From Palsa-189 sp963803735 (GTDB taxonomy: Bacteria; Acidobacteriota; Terriglobia; Acidiferrales; UBA7541), in contig CAWDNV010000023.1 in the NCBI GenBank assembly GCA_963803735.1, positions 248,001-312,000 of the forward strand: a DNA stretch of 64,000 nucleotides, in the 5' to 3' direction. Below are positions 55,097-63,584 of this stretch, piece after piece (position 1 is the first letter of the stretch; every line of letters begins with the position of its first letter). The notes under the pieces are model-generated. The model ran no database searches, had not been told where the DNA came from, and worked only from the letters and a program-made list of their open reading frames with translations. Made by a program: the position numbers and the translations under genes.

Positions 55097-56353
55097 ATGA
55101 ACCAATCTAAAACTGAATCCGCAAATACCGCCCGCCGCGAATTTCTGAAATTTCTAGCCGCCAGCCCTTACGTCGCTGCTCTTGGTGGCGTAAGCGCATT
55201 TCTGGAGCGAAGCGGTCTCGCCTTCGCGCAAAACGGCCGCCCGGTGGCGGATATTATTGCTAGTCCTGCGGAGGCCCTCAACGTTTTCGATTTCGAGGAG
55301 CCCGCTCATCGCAAGGTGAATCCGGGGCACTGGGCTTACATGGCGAGCGGCGTAGATGATGACGCCACCCTGCGCGCCAATCGTGATGGGTTCAAGCATA
55401 TCGAGCTGCGCCCGCGCCGGCTGCGCGACGCGACGAAAGTGGACATGCACGTCGAGCTTTTTGGCGGGACGTACAACAGCCCGATTTTCACCTGCCCTAC
55501 GGGCGGCGAGAAATCGTTCTTTCCCGACGGGGAATTGGCGGTAGCACGTGCGGCGAAAGCCCACGGCACCCTTCAGGTGCTTTCCACTATGACGTCGGTG
55601 GCGGTGGAGGACGTCAATAAGGAGTTGGGCCGTCCCGTTTGGCAGCAAATCTATGCGCCGAGCACGTGGGATGCGTGCCAGAAACTTTTGCAGCGAGTCC
55701 AAGGCGCTGGTGTCTCGGTGATAGCCCTCACTGTGGATAACACCACAGGCCGCAATAGCGAGACGTTTCTGCGCACGCGTCCAAAAGATTTAAGCCAGTG
55801 CAAGACGTGCCACGAGGACGGGGCCGGCCCCAGTATCAAAGAGCGGCCGATGTTCAACGGCATCGATATGACCGGTGTGCGCGCGCCCAGTCCTGCGATG
55901 GACTGGGCCTTTGCCGATCAGATCCGCAAATTCTGGAAAGGGAAATTCATTATCAAGGGCGTGGACACTCGCGAGGACACGCGGATGTGTATCGAGCATG
56001 GCATCGATGGAATTTTGGTCTCCAACCACGGCGGTCGGGCGACCGAAACACTTCGCGCCACGATTGAGGCACTGCCGGAAGTCGCGGCGGAAGCGGGCGG
56101 CCGCATTCCGATTTTCGTCGATGGCGGCTTCCGCCGCGGCACCGATGTTTTCAAGGCGCTGGCGCTTGGAGCGAAAGCGGTTGGCATCGGACGGCCGTTC
56201 CTGTGGGGCTTGGGCGCATTCGGGCAAGCCGGCGTGGATCGCGTCATCGAGATTATGCAAGGCGAACTGAAGCTGGCGATGGGGAATTGCGGCACACGAA
56301 CCGTGGCGGATATCACGCGCGAATACGTGGCCACTCCCGATTGGAAGACGTAG
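55097..56353 (+). CDS. Tat-exported FMN hydroxy-acid dehydrogenase with CXXCH
   Basis: This 418-residue enzyme of the lactate dehydrogenase/glycolate oxidase fold has a Tat signal (TARREFLKFLAAS) and the catalytic SNHGGRATE and FVDGGFRRGTDVFKAL regions. Inside the variable loop 4 region sits CKTCH (C235, C238, H239), the motif for covalent haem c, followed by KERPMFNGIDMTGV. Export makes haem attachment possible. It may be a one-chain flavocytochrome that oxidises a hydroxy acid and passes electrons to haem. It diverges from the cyclase/DASS operon. Confidence 0.88.
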   Translation: MNQSKTESANTARREFLKFLAASPYVAALGGVSAFLERSGLAFAQNGRPVADIIASPAEALNVFDFEEPAHRKVNPGHWAYMASGVDDDATLRANRDGFKHIELRPRRLRDATKVDMHVELFGGTYNSPIFTCPTGGEKSFFPDGELAVARAAKAHGTLQVLSTMTSVAVEDVNKELGRPVWQQIYAPSTWDACQKLLQRVQGAGVSVIALTVDNTTGRNSETFLRTRPKDLSQCKTCHEDGAGPSIKERPMFNGIDMTGVRAPSPAMDWAFADQIRKFWKGKFIIKGVDTREDTRMCIEHGIDGILVSNHGGRATETLRATIEALPEVAAEAGGRIPIFVDGGFRRGTDVFKALALGAKAVGIGRPFLWGLGAFGQAGVDRVIEIMQGELKLAMGNCGTRTVADITREYVATPDWKT

Positions 56354-56445
56354 GCTAGCTCCGTCGCTCAAATCCGTCGCACGTCTGGGATGCCGTTTCC
56401 GCGAAAACGCGACGGCTACTAATTCGGACAGCTGCTAAACCGAAA

Positions 56446-56483
56446 AGCAGATTCCTCGGGCACACACCGCCCTCGGAATGACA
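56446..56483. repeat. Interspersed repeat-like element (variant)
   Basis: The stretch GCAGATTCCTCGGGC...CCCTCGGAATGACA lies between convergent genes and resembles the small repeat at 33857 in layout, with inverted GATTCC/GGAATG ends. Confidence 0.4.
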
Positions 56484-56514
56484 CCTTCAGAACTCAAGCA
56501 TTTGGAGGCGCGCG

Positions 56515-57591
56515 CTAGAGTAATTTTCGAGCGCATTCCCACATATCTTTGAGCACAGTTGCGGCGGGCACGGGTTTGGCCATGGCGGCCGATTGTCCCG
56601 CCCACACCTGCATGCGGTGGTAATCGTTGGCCTCGGCGCCTGCTGTTTTCATCGCCGCTGTAAGACCACGTTGCACGGGATAGGGAGCGGGGGAAGGCGC
56701 GCCCGGCGCGGCTACCGCTTTGACAAAATTCGTGGCAATGGCGCGGCCTAGCCTTCCAGTGAGCGCGCGGGTCAATGTGGTGTCTTCGGGTTCGAGTTGA
56801 TTGAGAGCATCGGCCCAGGCGCGATGCGTTTTTGCTTCGGGGCAGCGCAGGAATGCAGTGCCGACCATCGCTGCGCTGGCGCCTAGGACCAACGCGGCCG
56901 CGACACCACGGCCATCGCCGATTCCTCCCGCTGCAATGATGGGCAGATCGATATGATCTGCGAGCCTCGGGAGCAGTGCGAATAGGCCGACCGATTGGCG
57001 TTCGGCCGATGCATGATCGAAAGACCCTCTATGGCCTCCGGCCTCATAGCCCTGGGCGATGATGGCGTCCGCGCCGGCAGCTTGAGCTGCGCGCGCCTCG
57101 GCGAGTGTGGTCGCAGTGGCAAACCAGGCGATGGCTTTCTCCTTGAATCGAGTCACCAATTCCGGTGGAAATAGCCCCATGATCGAGGAAACGGCTGTGG
57201 GCCGCAGTTCGAGAAAAGCCTCACATTGCGCGCGGAAATCCGGCGGCACAACGTCGCCTGCTCCAGGTGGCACGGCCGGTCCCCAGGCCGCGAGGAACGC
57301 CCGCATGCGAGCCTCGGCTGCCGCGTCTCGAGAGGGCGCGGGATCGGGTATCCACGTATTGATCTGGAGTGGGCCGCTGCTCTTCGATCTGAATTCCTGC
57401 ACCCACGCGCGGATCGCATCCGGTTCGCTTATGAGTGCGCCCAGAGCGCCCATGCTGCCTGCATTGGCTACGGCGATGGAAAGACTCGCCGGACAGGCAC
57501 CAGCCATGGGCGCGAGCAGTATCGGGAGTTTCAATCCATATTTTGCGCAAAACGAATCGACGCGGGCGAGAGGAGCGGAAGGATTGGGCAT
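56515..57591 (-). CDS. Nitronate monooxygenase family protein
   Basis: This 358-residue FMN-dependent TIM-barrel enzyme (2-nitropropane dioxygenase family) oxidises nitronates or related toxic nitro compounds. It shows LLAPMAGACPASLSIAVANAG, IAQGYEAGGHRG with the active-site histidine, and GGIGDGRGVAAALVLGAS at the phosphate-binding site. It is cytosolic and a single gene. Confidence 0.9.
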   Translation of the reverse strand: MPNPSAPLARVDSFCAKYGLKLPILLAPMAGACPASLSIAVANAGSMGALGALISEPDAIRAWVQEFRSKSSGPLQINTWIPDPAPSRDAAAEARMRAFLAAWGPAVPPGAGDVVPPDFRAQCEAFLELRPTAVSSIMGLFPPELVTRFKEKAIAWFATATTLAEARAAQAAGADAIIAQGYEAGGHRGSFDHASAERQSVGLFALLPRLADHIDLPIIAAGGIGDGRGVAAALVLGASAAMVGTAFLRCPEAKTHRAWADALNQLEPEDTTLTRALTGRLGRAIATNFVKAVAAPGAPSPAPYPVQRGLTAAMKTAGAEANDYHRMQVWAGQSAAMAKPVPAATVLKDMWECARKLL

Positions 57592-57836
57592 AAGCTAAGG
57601 GAGTCTGCGCGGCTGTTGCCGGTCGCCATTACAGTTGGATGTTGAGTCGAACGCCAAGTCACAATCGTAGGCGTATAGTGACGCGGACTATTCCGCAAAG
57701 GCTATTTCTGCGAGATCGGACTCGGTGGGGCGCTCTTCGCCTCACGAGACGTGGAAACGGTTCTTCATTTCAGCGACAATTCTTCGCGCGTCCAACCGCG
57801 AAGTCGCACTATACGGCTCCGGCCTTGACGAGCGCG

Positions 57837-58310
57837 TTACTTCTTGGACGAGGAGTCGTCCTTCGTTGTCGGCGCGACTTCGTCCTTCGTGGGAGTCGCT
57901 ACTTCGCCCTCGGCTCCGGGAGCAGATCCGCCGAAGAGGAATTTTCTCCCGTCGGGGAAGGTCATGTTGACGCCAACGCCCTTATGTTCGAAGGCCTTGG
58001 ACTGATAGCCTTGAATGATGAGCTCCGTCCCGGTCGGAATGGTGGCCTTGGTCACGCCGTGGCGGATCAGGGAATTCGGGCTACCGCCTTCAAAACCCCA
58101 ATTCACGACGTTGCCATCGGCCGCCTTTTCGTCACACCAGAACCAGGAGTGAGGATTGATCAATTCGACTTTCGTAATTGTGCAGTGCACGACGACGGGC
58201 TTCTGTGTATCGAAAGTCGCCGCAAAGGCGTGATGAGCCTGCACTGGCATTGCCGTTACGCACAAACCCAGGGCAAGAACGAGCATGGCCATCGCCAAAG
58301 CCAATCGCAT
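57837..58310 (-). CDS. DUF6152 secreted protein, second copy
   Basis: This 157-residue exported protein has a signal peptide followed by AHHAFAATFD, again starting with HH. VELINPHSWFWC and GTELIIQGYQSK match the family. The tail (residues 130-157) is rich in Lys/Asp/Ser/Thr and disordered. A GAGGAGG site supports this ATG. It closes the minus-strand operon of the first A/B gene pair, so the two families are likely linked. Confidence 0.8.
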   Translation of the reverse strand: MRLALAMAMLVLALGLCVTAMPVQAHHAFAATFDTQKPVVVHCTITKVELINPHSWFWCDEKAADGNVVNWGFEGGSPNSLIRHGVTKATIPTGTELIIQGYQSKAFEHKGVGVNMTFPDGRKFLFGGSAPGAEGEVATPTKDEVAPTTKDDSSSKK

Positions 58311-58366
58311 TGTATTCCTCCTCTGAAAACCAAAATTGCTGTTCAGGCAGACTGTCACCACCCGAA

Positions 58367-59449
58367 TTATTTCTGGGAAATTTTCTTGGCCTTTTCCTCT
58401 GCGGCTCGTTCGGTGGCGCGAGCGCCCGCAAGGATATTGACTGCGTCGTTGTTGTTCTCGCTGCAATCGTATTCGAAAATCGGGCCGTCCATGTGGCTCA
58501 GCGGGACGATGGCCGACCACGGCTTCGTCCACGTTGACGGATCATCGACCGTGAACTTGTACTCGATCGTGTTCTGATCGGTGCGCGTAAAGTATTCGGT
58601 GATCTTCAGGGTTTTCGGGTTCGCGCCCTGGAAGGTGGCCCCGGGACGAAAATTGGAGGTCTCTACGACGAGGGTGTTGCCCTCCCAATGGCCGCGCGAG
58701 TTTCCGTGCCAGCGATGGATTCCTTGCGAAAGAGCCGGCTGTCCCTCCAGTGGGATGATGCGAGTCTCGTTATTCCACTCATATTCGACCATGACATAAC
58801 CGGCGCCTTGGACGATGAAGAAGTTGCTGTTGTAAGCGCCGGGAAGGATTGGCGGTCCGCCAAAAGAGAGGCAGCGCTCGCCCAGATTCAGATCCTCGGC
58901 GACGTCAGCCTTTACGGGCGCATTGGGATCCGCGTAATCCTGATTGGGACCGTGTCGCCGGGCAGCCTCCCTGACCTTCGCCGCTTCGGGAGTCAGCGCA
59001 GGAATTTTGCCGTCGGCGGGATCGACGACCAGCGAGGTTCTCTTGTTTGGCGCGACGCCCTCTTGCCAGGCGCTCAGGGCATAGACGGTCGCGTCGTAGA
59101 CGGGAGTCTCGGCAAGATCGTTAAACGTGAACTCGTAACTGTGTTGTATGCCTTCTCTGTGAATTTCGACGGCTTCTTCGTCCGTCAGGAATTCTCGATT
59201 GCCATATTTCGCCGGGCGTTCCATGGGCGTGAAGCTCAGGCTTGTCCAGTATCCCTGCAGGTTCGGCTGGCCATCCGGAGTTCGCGGCAGGACCCATGTT
59301 TTCTTCTCGGGCGATTTAGCTGGCGCCGTCTTCGTGTCCGCTTTTGCGGCGAAACTCGGCTTTGTTTGCGCCTGAATAAATGTAGGCAGCAATAAAACAG
59401 CTGCGCCGATCATCAAAGTGTTCGATGGGACCCCAAAGCGATTACCCAT
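58367..59449 (-). CDS. Secreted protein of unknown function, family A copy 1
   Basis: This 360-residue exported protein has a signal peptide ending FIQAQ and a Lys/Ala-rich linker. It then shows PRTPDGQPNLQGYWTSLSF, RPAKYGNREFLTDEEA, RCLSFGGPPILPGAYN, GHWEGNTLVVETSNF and a C-terminal DPSTWTKPWSAIVPL. It shares the G-H-x-E-G-x-T-L-V core with family B, so both belong to one fold. No enzyme class was recognised. It follows family B copy 1 by 18 bases. Confidence 0.8.
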   Translation of the reverse strand: MGNRFGVPSNTLMIGAAVLLLPTFIQAQTKPSFAAKADTKTAPAKSPEKKTWVLPRTPDGQPNLQGYWTSLSFTPMERPAKYGNREFLTDEEAVEIHREGIQHSYEFTFNDLAETPVYDATVYALSAWQEGVAPNKRTSLVVDPADGKIPALTPEAAKVREAARRHGPNQDYADPNAPVKADVAEDLNLGERCLSFGGPPILPGAYNSNFFIVQGAGYVMVEYEWNNETRIIPLEGQPALSQGIHRWHGNSRGHWEGNTLVVETSNFRPGATFQGANPKTLKITEYFTRTDQNTIEYKFTVDDPSTWTKPWSAIVPLSHMDGPIFEYDCSENNNDAVNILAGARATERAAEEKAKKISQK

Positions 59450-59467
59450 TGCGACCTCCTCGATTAT

Positions 59468-60394
59468 CTATTTGCCTGGGTTCTTGTAATAGGGGCCGTA
59501 CAGCATCTTTTCGACGAACTCGACGCAGTCGAAATCCACGAGCTGGACGTTTTTTTCCATACGGCGATAGAGCGGAAAACTTACTTTCCACGGCCGCGTA
59601 TAGACGTTCGGATCTTCGATCGTCGCTTCGTACATTATGTGATAAGGGCTGACCAAAGTATAGCGCTCGACCACGTGCAGGACGTCGCTATGAAAATCGC
59701 CGGCGCGGTCGAACCACGTATAGGGGACGAATCCGGTCGTGTCTATGACCAGGGTGTCTCCCTCAAAATGTCCGTGCGACCATCCCATCCAGCTATCGGC
59801 CGGAGGATCCTTGGGAGCCTCTTTATCGTTTTCCTTCATGAAGATGGTGCGCAACGTATGCTCAAATTCGTACACCATCATTATGTTGTCTGTGCTCTGA
59901 ATAATCTGAAACGGGAAGGGCATATAGTTGGCGCGCGGGACGCCAGGGCGATAACACTTAAGCTCCGGGTCGCCCGTATCGTGGCGCCGGTCGTCGCTGG
60001 TGATGTTGACGGCCATCCGCTTTTCGGCATTGGCCTTCTTTTTAGCCAGCGCTTCGGGCTTGTACGGAATTTCGCCGCCCTCCACGATGCCTTGTCCGCC
60101 GGGCCAGGCGCCGTACGCGCCCATAATGTCCGGATGAGGACCAGCCTGCGCATCGTGATCCTGAATATCGATGTCGGCGGTGACGAAAGACTGCCAGATT
60201 CCGTTGAAGTCCGGCTTGCCATCCCCAGTGTGGGGCGGCTTATAAGGGGGGAATTCACCCGGGGTAGGAATTTTGGCCGCGGCTGCGGCCGGTGCGGCGT
60301 TGCGCGCGGGTGCCTGTTGATTGGACGTCTGCGCTTGTACCGCCAGAGGTGCGCAGCTCCATACAAAGAGGGAAAGCAGAACGGCCTTGGTCAT
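59468..60394 (-). CDS. Secreted protein of unknown function, family B copy 1
   Basis: This 308-residue exported protein shows GKPDFNGIWQSF, GPHPDIMGAYGAWPGGQG, EALAKKKANAEKRM, PRANYMPFPFQIIQS, SHGHFEGDTLVIDTTGF and EDPNVYTRPWKVSFPLYRR. Conserved histidines and acidic residues suggest a binding or catalytic site, unidentified. It is first in the operon B-A-DUF6152 on the minus strand. Copy 2 lies at 62543-63475 and is about three quarters identical by eye in the middle part. Confidence 0.8.
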   Translation of the reverse strand: MTKAVLLSLFVWSCAPLAVQAQTSNQQAPARNAAPAAAAAKIPTPGEFPPYKPPHTGDGKPDFNGIWQSFVTADIDIQDHDAQAGPHPDIMGAYGAWPGGQGIVEGGEIPYKPEALAKKKANAEKRMAVNITSDDRRHDTGDPELKCYRPGVPRANYMPFPFQIIQSTDNIMMVYEFEHTLRTIFMKENDKEAPKDPPADSWMGWSHGHFEGDTLVIDTTGFVPYTWFDRAGDFHSDVLHVVERYTLVSPYHIMYEATIEDPNVYTRPWKVSFPLYRRMEKNVQLVDFDCVEFVEKMLYGPYYKNPGK

Positions 60395-60598
60395 GTCGAA
60401 GTCGTATCCCGAGAAATAAGCTCGTTGGAAATGCCACGCACTTAGGCCAAAAGCTACGCTTGAATCATTCGAGTGTCAAGGGCGAGACTTGCCGCCAATC
60501 GCCGGGGCTCAATCTATGAAAGCCCACTTGACAGGCGGGAATTCGCGGTGGGATAAGTTCCGCTAACGGGCGGTCCGGGAACGTCAGGAGAAAAGAAC

Positions 60599-61369
60599 GT
60601 GAAGATAAGAGTGTTGCTGTCGCTGGCGATTGTGATTGGACTTGCGGCTGCGGTGGTCTCTGCCAATCAAGCGGATACTCTTCCCGCTTCTGGAGGAGAC
60701 ATTCAGATTACGCCCATCATGCATTCGAGCGTGCAGCTCGAATATGCGGGCAAGGTCATACAGGTCGATCCCGTGGCGGCATACGACAATGTGGAGCTTC
60801 CGCTATTGGGGAAATTCGACGCGCTAAAGCCAGCGGATTTGATCCTGGTCACCGACATTCATCCAGAAAATCTCGACCCCGCTGAGATCGCCAAGTTGCG
60901 GAAGCCGGGAGCTCCGGTAGTCATGCCGATGGCTGTGGCGAGCGAGGCGGGCGCGAAGATTGCTGCACCGACGATCGTTCTGGCGAATGGCGAAAGCAAG
61001 ACCGTGACAGAAATTGGCATCGAAGCGGTTCCTATGTACAACCTGCAGCATGGGCCCAAACCCGGCGAACTCTACCATCCCAAAGGCCGTGGGAATGGCT
61101 ACATCATTACGCTGGGAGGCAAGCGCTTGTACTTCATGGGCGACACCGAGTGCACGCCCGAGGCGAAGGCCGTGAAGGATATCGACGTGGCGTTCGTGCC
61201 GATGAACATGCCGCAGACGATGACTCCAGGCGACACGGCGGAATGTATCAAGGCGTTTCAACCTAAGATCGTATACCCCTATCATTATGAAGGGCAGAAG
61301 CGAGACGAGGCTTTTATGAGGGCGCTGCTAAGAGGGACCACGGTCGATTTTCGAGCTAACCTGAGGTGA
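60599..61369 (+). CDS. Exported MBL-fold protein with altered metal site
   Basis: This 256-residue exported protein of the UlaG-like metallo-beta-lactamase fold has a signal peptide (LAIVIGLAAAVVSANQ). The core has MHSSVQLEYAGKVIQVDPV. The metal motif HxHxDH is here DIHPEN, which loses two ligand histidines and changes Asp to Glu. Later ligands are partly kept: FMGDTECTPEA and VYPYHYEG. It may bind another metal or none. It lies between the two A/B pairs on the opposite strand. A reasonable AGGAG site precedes the GTG/ATG region. Confidence 0.8.
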   Translation: MKIRVLLSLAIVIGLAAAVVSANQADTLPASGGDIQITPIMHSSVQLEYAGKVIQVDPVAAYDNVELPLLGKFDALKPADLILVTDIHPENLDPAEIAKLRKPGAPVVMPMAVASEAGAKIAAPTIVLANGESKTVTEIGIEAVPMYNLQHGPKPGELYHPKGRGNGYIITLGGKRLYFMGDTECTPEAKAVKDIDVAFVPMNMPQTMTPGDTAECIKAFQPKIVYPYHYEGQKRDEAFMRALLRGTTVDFRANLR

Positions 61370-61416
61370 CGAGACCTTTTCCAACCTTTGTGACAACACG
61401 AAAGATTGTTGCAGTT

Positions 61417-62529
61417 TTACTTCTTTGAACTCGGAGCAGCCGAGACACCTTTATTCTGCTGTTGGGCTTCTTTTTCGGTTGCGCGGGCTCCTGCCATGAT
61501 GTTCACCACGTCCATATTGCTTTCGCTGCAGGCGTATTCGAAAAAAGGCCCTTTGATCGTGTGAAGGGGAACGATGGCCGTCCATGGTTTCGTCCACGTC
61601 GACGGATCGTCAATCGTAAAACTATATTCGATCTGATCGGCGGCGACGCGCTTGAAGCGCTCGGTAATCTTCAGAGTTTTGGGGTTGGCGTTGCGGAAGG
61701 TGGCTTCGGGTCTGAAATTGGTCGTCTCCACGACCAGCGTGTCGCCTTCCCAATGTCCGCGCCCGTCGCCGTGCCACTGACGGATATTTGCCGAGGCGTG
61801 CGGGCGTCCATCGAGAGGGATCGTTCGAAGCTCGGATCCGTACTCGGCTTGCAGCACAACATAGTTCGAACTCTGCATTATGTAGAGACCGTTGTTGTAG
61901 GCGCCCGGAAGAATGGGCGGCCCGCCGCTCATGGAAACGCAGGTCGTGCGCATCCCGATATCCCTCGGAGTATCCGCGTGCACGATTCCACCGCCGTGAC
62001 CGTCGGGTTCAATGTAGTCGCGGTCACCGATGGCTTTCGGCCTGGCCAACGCCTCGGGCGTGCGGGGAGGAAGTCTGCCATCCGGTGGATCTACGATTAG
62101 CGAGGTGCGTTTGTTTGGCGAGAATCCTTCCAGCGCGGGAGTGAGTCCGAAAGTAGTTGAGTCGTAAACGGGTTCCTCGACGGGATCGTCATAGGTGCGG
62201 TCATAGCCGCGCTGCAGGCCAGCCTTTTGCGCTGCCTCAGCCTCTTGGTCAGTCAGAAACTCTCTTCCTTGGTATTTCGCGGGCCGTTCCAAGGGTGTAA
62301 AACTCTCGCTCGTCCAATATCCGTGCAGGTCCGGGTGGCCATCGGGAGTACGAGGCATGGTCCAACTCTTTGTATTCGTCGCAGTCGACGGTGACGACTT
62401 TGTGTTGCCATTGGCGGTTTTAGTATTGGCATCGTGCGAGGATTGCGCTGCAACGTATGCGGGGGCAAACAAAGCAGCCGCCAAAGCGATCTGGAGGGCC
62501 CTTGATCGATGCGCGATGCGATTAGTCAT
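61417..62529 (-). CDS. Secreted protein of unknown function, family A copy 2
   Basis: This 370-residue exported paralogue of the protein at 58367 has the same order: PRTPDGHPDLHGYWTSESF, RPAKYQGREFLTDQEA, SGGPPILPGAYN, GHWEGDTLVVETTNF and DPSTWTKPWTAIVPL. The linker after the signal peptide is Asn/Ser/Thr-rich instead of Lys/Ala-rich. GAGGAGATCC precedes ATG at 62529, 13 bases after family B copy 2. The longer upstream frame is inside the neighbour and was rejected. Confidence 0.8.
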   Translation of the reverse strand: MTNRIAHRSRALQIALAAALFAPAYVAAQSSHDANTKTANGNTKSSPSTATNTKSWTMPRTPDGHPDLHGYWTSESFTPLERPAKYQGREFLTDQEAEAAQKAGLQRGYDRTYDDPVEEPVYDSTTFGLTPALEGFSPNKRTSLIVDPPDGRLPPRTPEALARPKAIGDRDYIEPDGHGGGIVHADTPRDIGMRTTCVSMSGGPPILPGAYNNGLYIMQSSNYVVLQAEYGSELRTIPLDGRPHASANIRQWHGDGRGHWEGDTLVVETTNFRPEATFRNANPKTLKITERFKRVAADQIEYSFTIDDPSTWTKPWTAIVPLHTIKGPFFEYACSESNMDVVNIMAGARATEKEAQQQNKGVSAAPSSKK

Positions 62530-62542
62530 CCGGATCTCCTCT

Positions 62543-63475
62543 TCACTTGCTGGGCCGCTTGCTATATTGACCATACAGCAGATCCAAGACGAACTCCGTG
62601 CAGTTGAAATCCACCAGTTGGATGTTTTTCTCCATACGCCGATAGAGCGGGAAGCTGACCTTCCACGGCCGCGTAAACACGTTCGGATCTTCGATCGTGG
62701 CTTCATACATGATGTGATAAGGACTCACCTGCGTGTAACGCTCCACTACATGCAGGGCGTCACTGTGGTAATCGCCCGCGCGATCGAACCATGAATAGGG
62801 GAGGAATCCGGTCGCGTCGATGACTAACGTGTCGCCTTCGAAATGTCCGTGCGACCATCCCATCCAGCTATCGGCTGGAGCATCCTTGGGGATGGTCTTG
62901 TCGTTCGGGTTCATGTAGATCGTGCGCACGCCCCGTGCAAATTCATAAGCAAACAGGATCGTGTCTGTGCCCTGAATGATTTGAAATGGAAAGGGCATGT
63001 AATTAGCGCGTGGCACACCGGGGTTGTAACACTTGAGCTCGGGATCGCCGGTGTCGTGCCGATGCGGGTCGCTCGTGATATTTACGACCATGCGCTTTTC
63101 GGCGTTGGCCTTCTTTTGTGCCAGCGCTTCGGGCTTGTACGGAATTTCGCCGCCCTCCACGATTCCTTGTCCGCCGGGCCAGGCGCCATACGCGCCCATA
63201 AAATCCGGATGCGGGCCGGCTTGCGCATCATGGTCCTGAACATCGATGTTCGCAGTAACAAAGGCCTGCCAGATGCCGCTGAAATCCGGTTTGCCATCGG
63301 CGGCGTGAGGCGCTTTGTAGGGAGGGAACTGACCCGGGGTTGGAATTTTGTTCTGGGCGGCGGAGCTTTGAACTGCAGCCGGATTACCCTGAGCCGCGAC
63401 CTGAATGCCAGCGCTCAAAGCGAGAACAGCTGCAACTACAAAACAAGAAGCAATGGTTCGTAGATGGGCGCGCAT
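62543..63475 (-). CDS. Secreted protein of unknown function, family B copy 2
   Basis: This 310-residue exported paralogue of the protein at 59468 has a signal peptide (VVAAVLALSAGIQVAAQG). It shows GPHPDFMGAYGAWPGGQG, EALAQKKANAEKRM, PRANYMPFPFQIIQG, SHGHFEGDTLVIDATGF and the same C-terminal RRMEKNIQLVDFNC end. ATG at 63475 was chosen; a GTG two codons upstream is possible. It is upstream of family A copy 2, so the B-A pair is a duplicated unit. Confidence 0.8.
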   Translation of the reverse strand: MRAHLRTIASCFVVAAVLALSAGIQVAAQGNPAAVQSSAAQNKIPTPGQFPPYKAPHAADGKPDFSGIWQAFVTANIDVQDHDAQAGPHPDFMGAYGAWPGGQGIVEGGEIPYKPEALAQKKANAEKRMVVNITSDPHRHDTGDPELKCYNPGVPRANYMPFPFQIIQGTDTILFAYEFARGVRTIYMNPNDKTIPKDAPADSWMGWSHGHFEGDTLVIDATGFLPYSWFDRAGDYHSDALHVVERYTQVSPYHIMYEATIEDPNVFTRPWKVSFPLYRRMEKNIQLVDFNCTEFVLDLLYGQYSKRPSK

Positions 63476-63584
63476 GGACACCTATGAGCAGCGGATGTAC
63501 TCAAGACTATGTTTATAGCAATTCCCTGTCAAGGGAATCGCGCTGCATGAATGGGGCTCGCAACGCTCTAGGTTGCGCCGTGCG

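Noticed and set aside
58688..59395. 235-residue plus-strand open frame
   Set aside because: It is antisense to the family A gene, which has a signal peptide, paralogue and ribosome-binding site.
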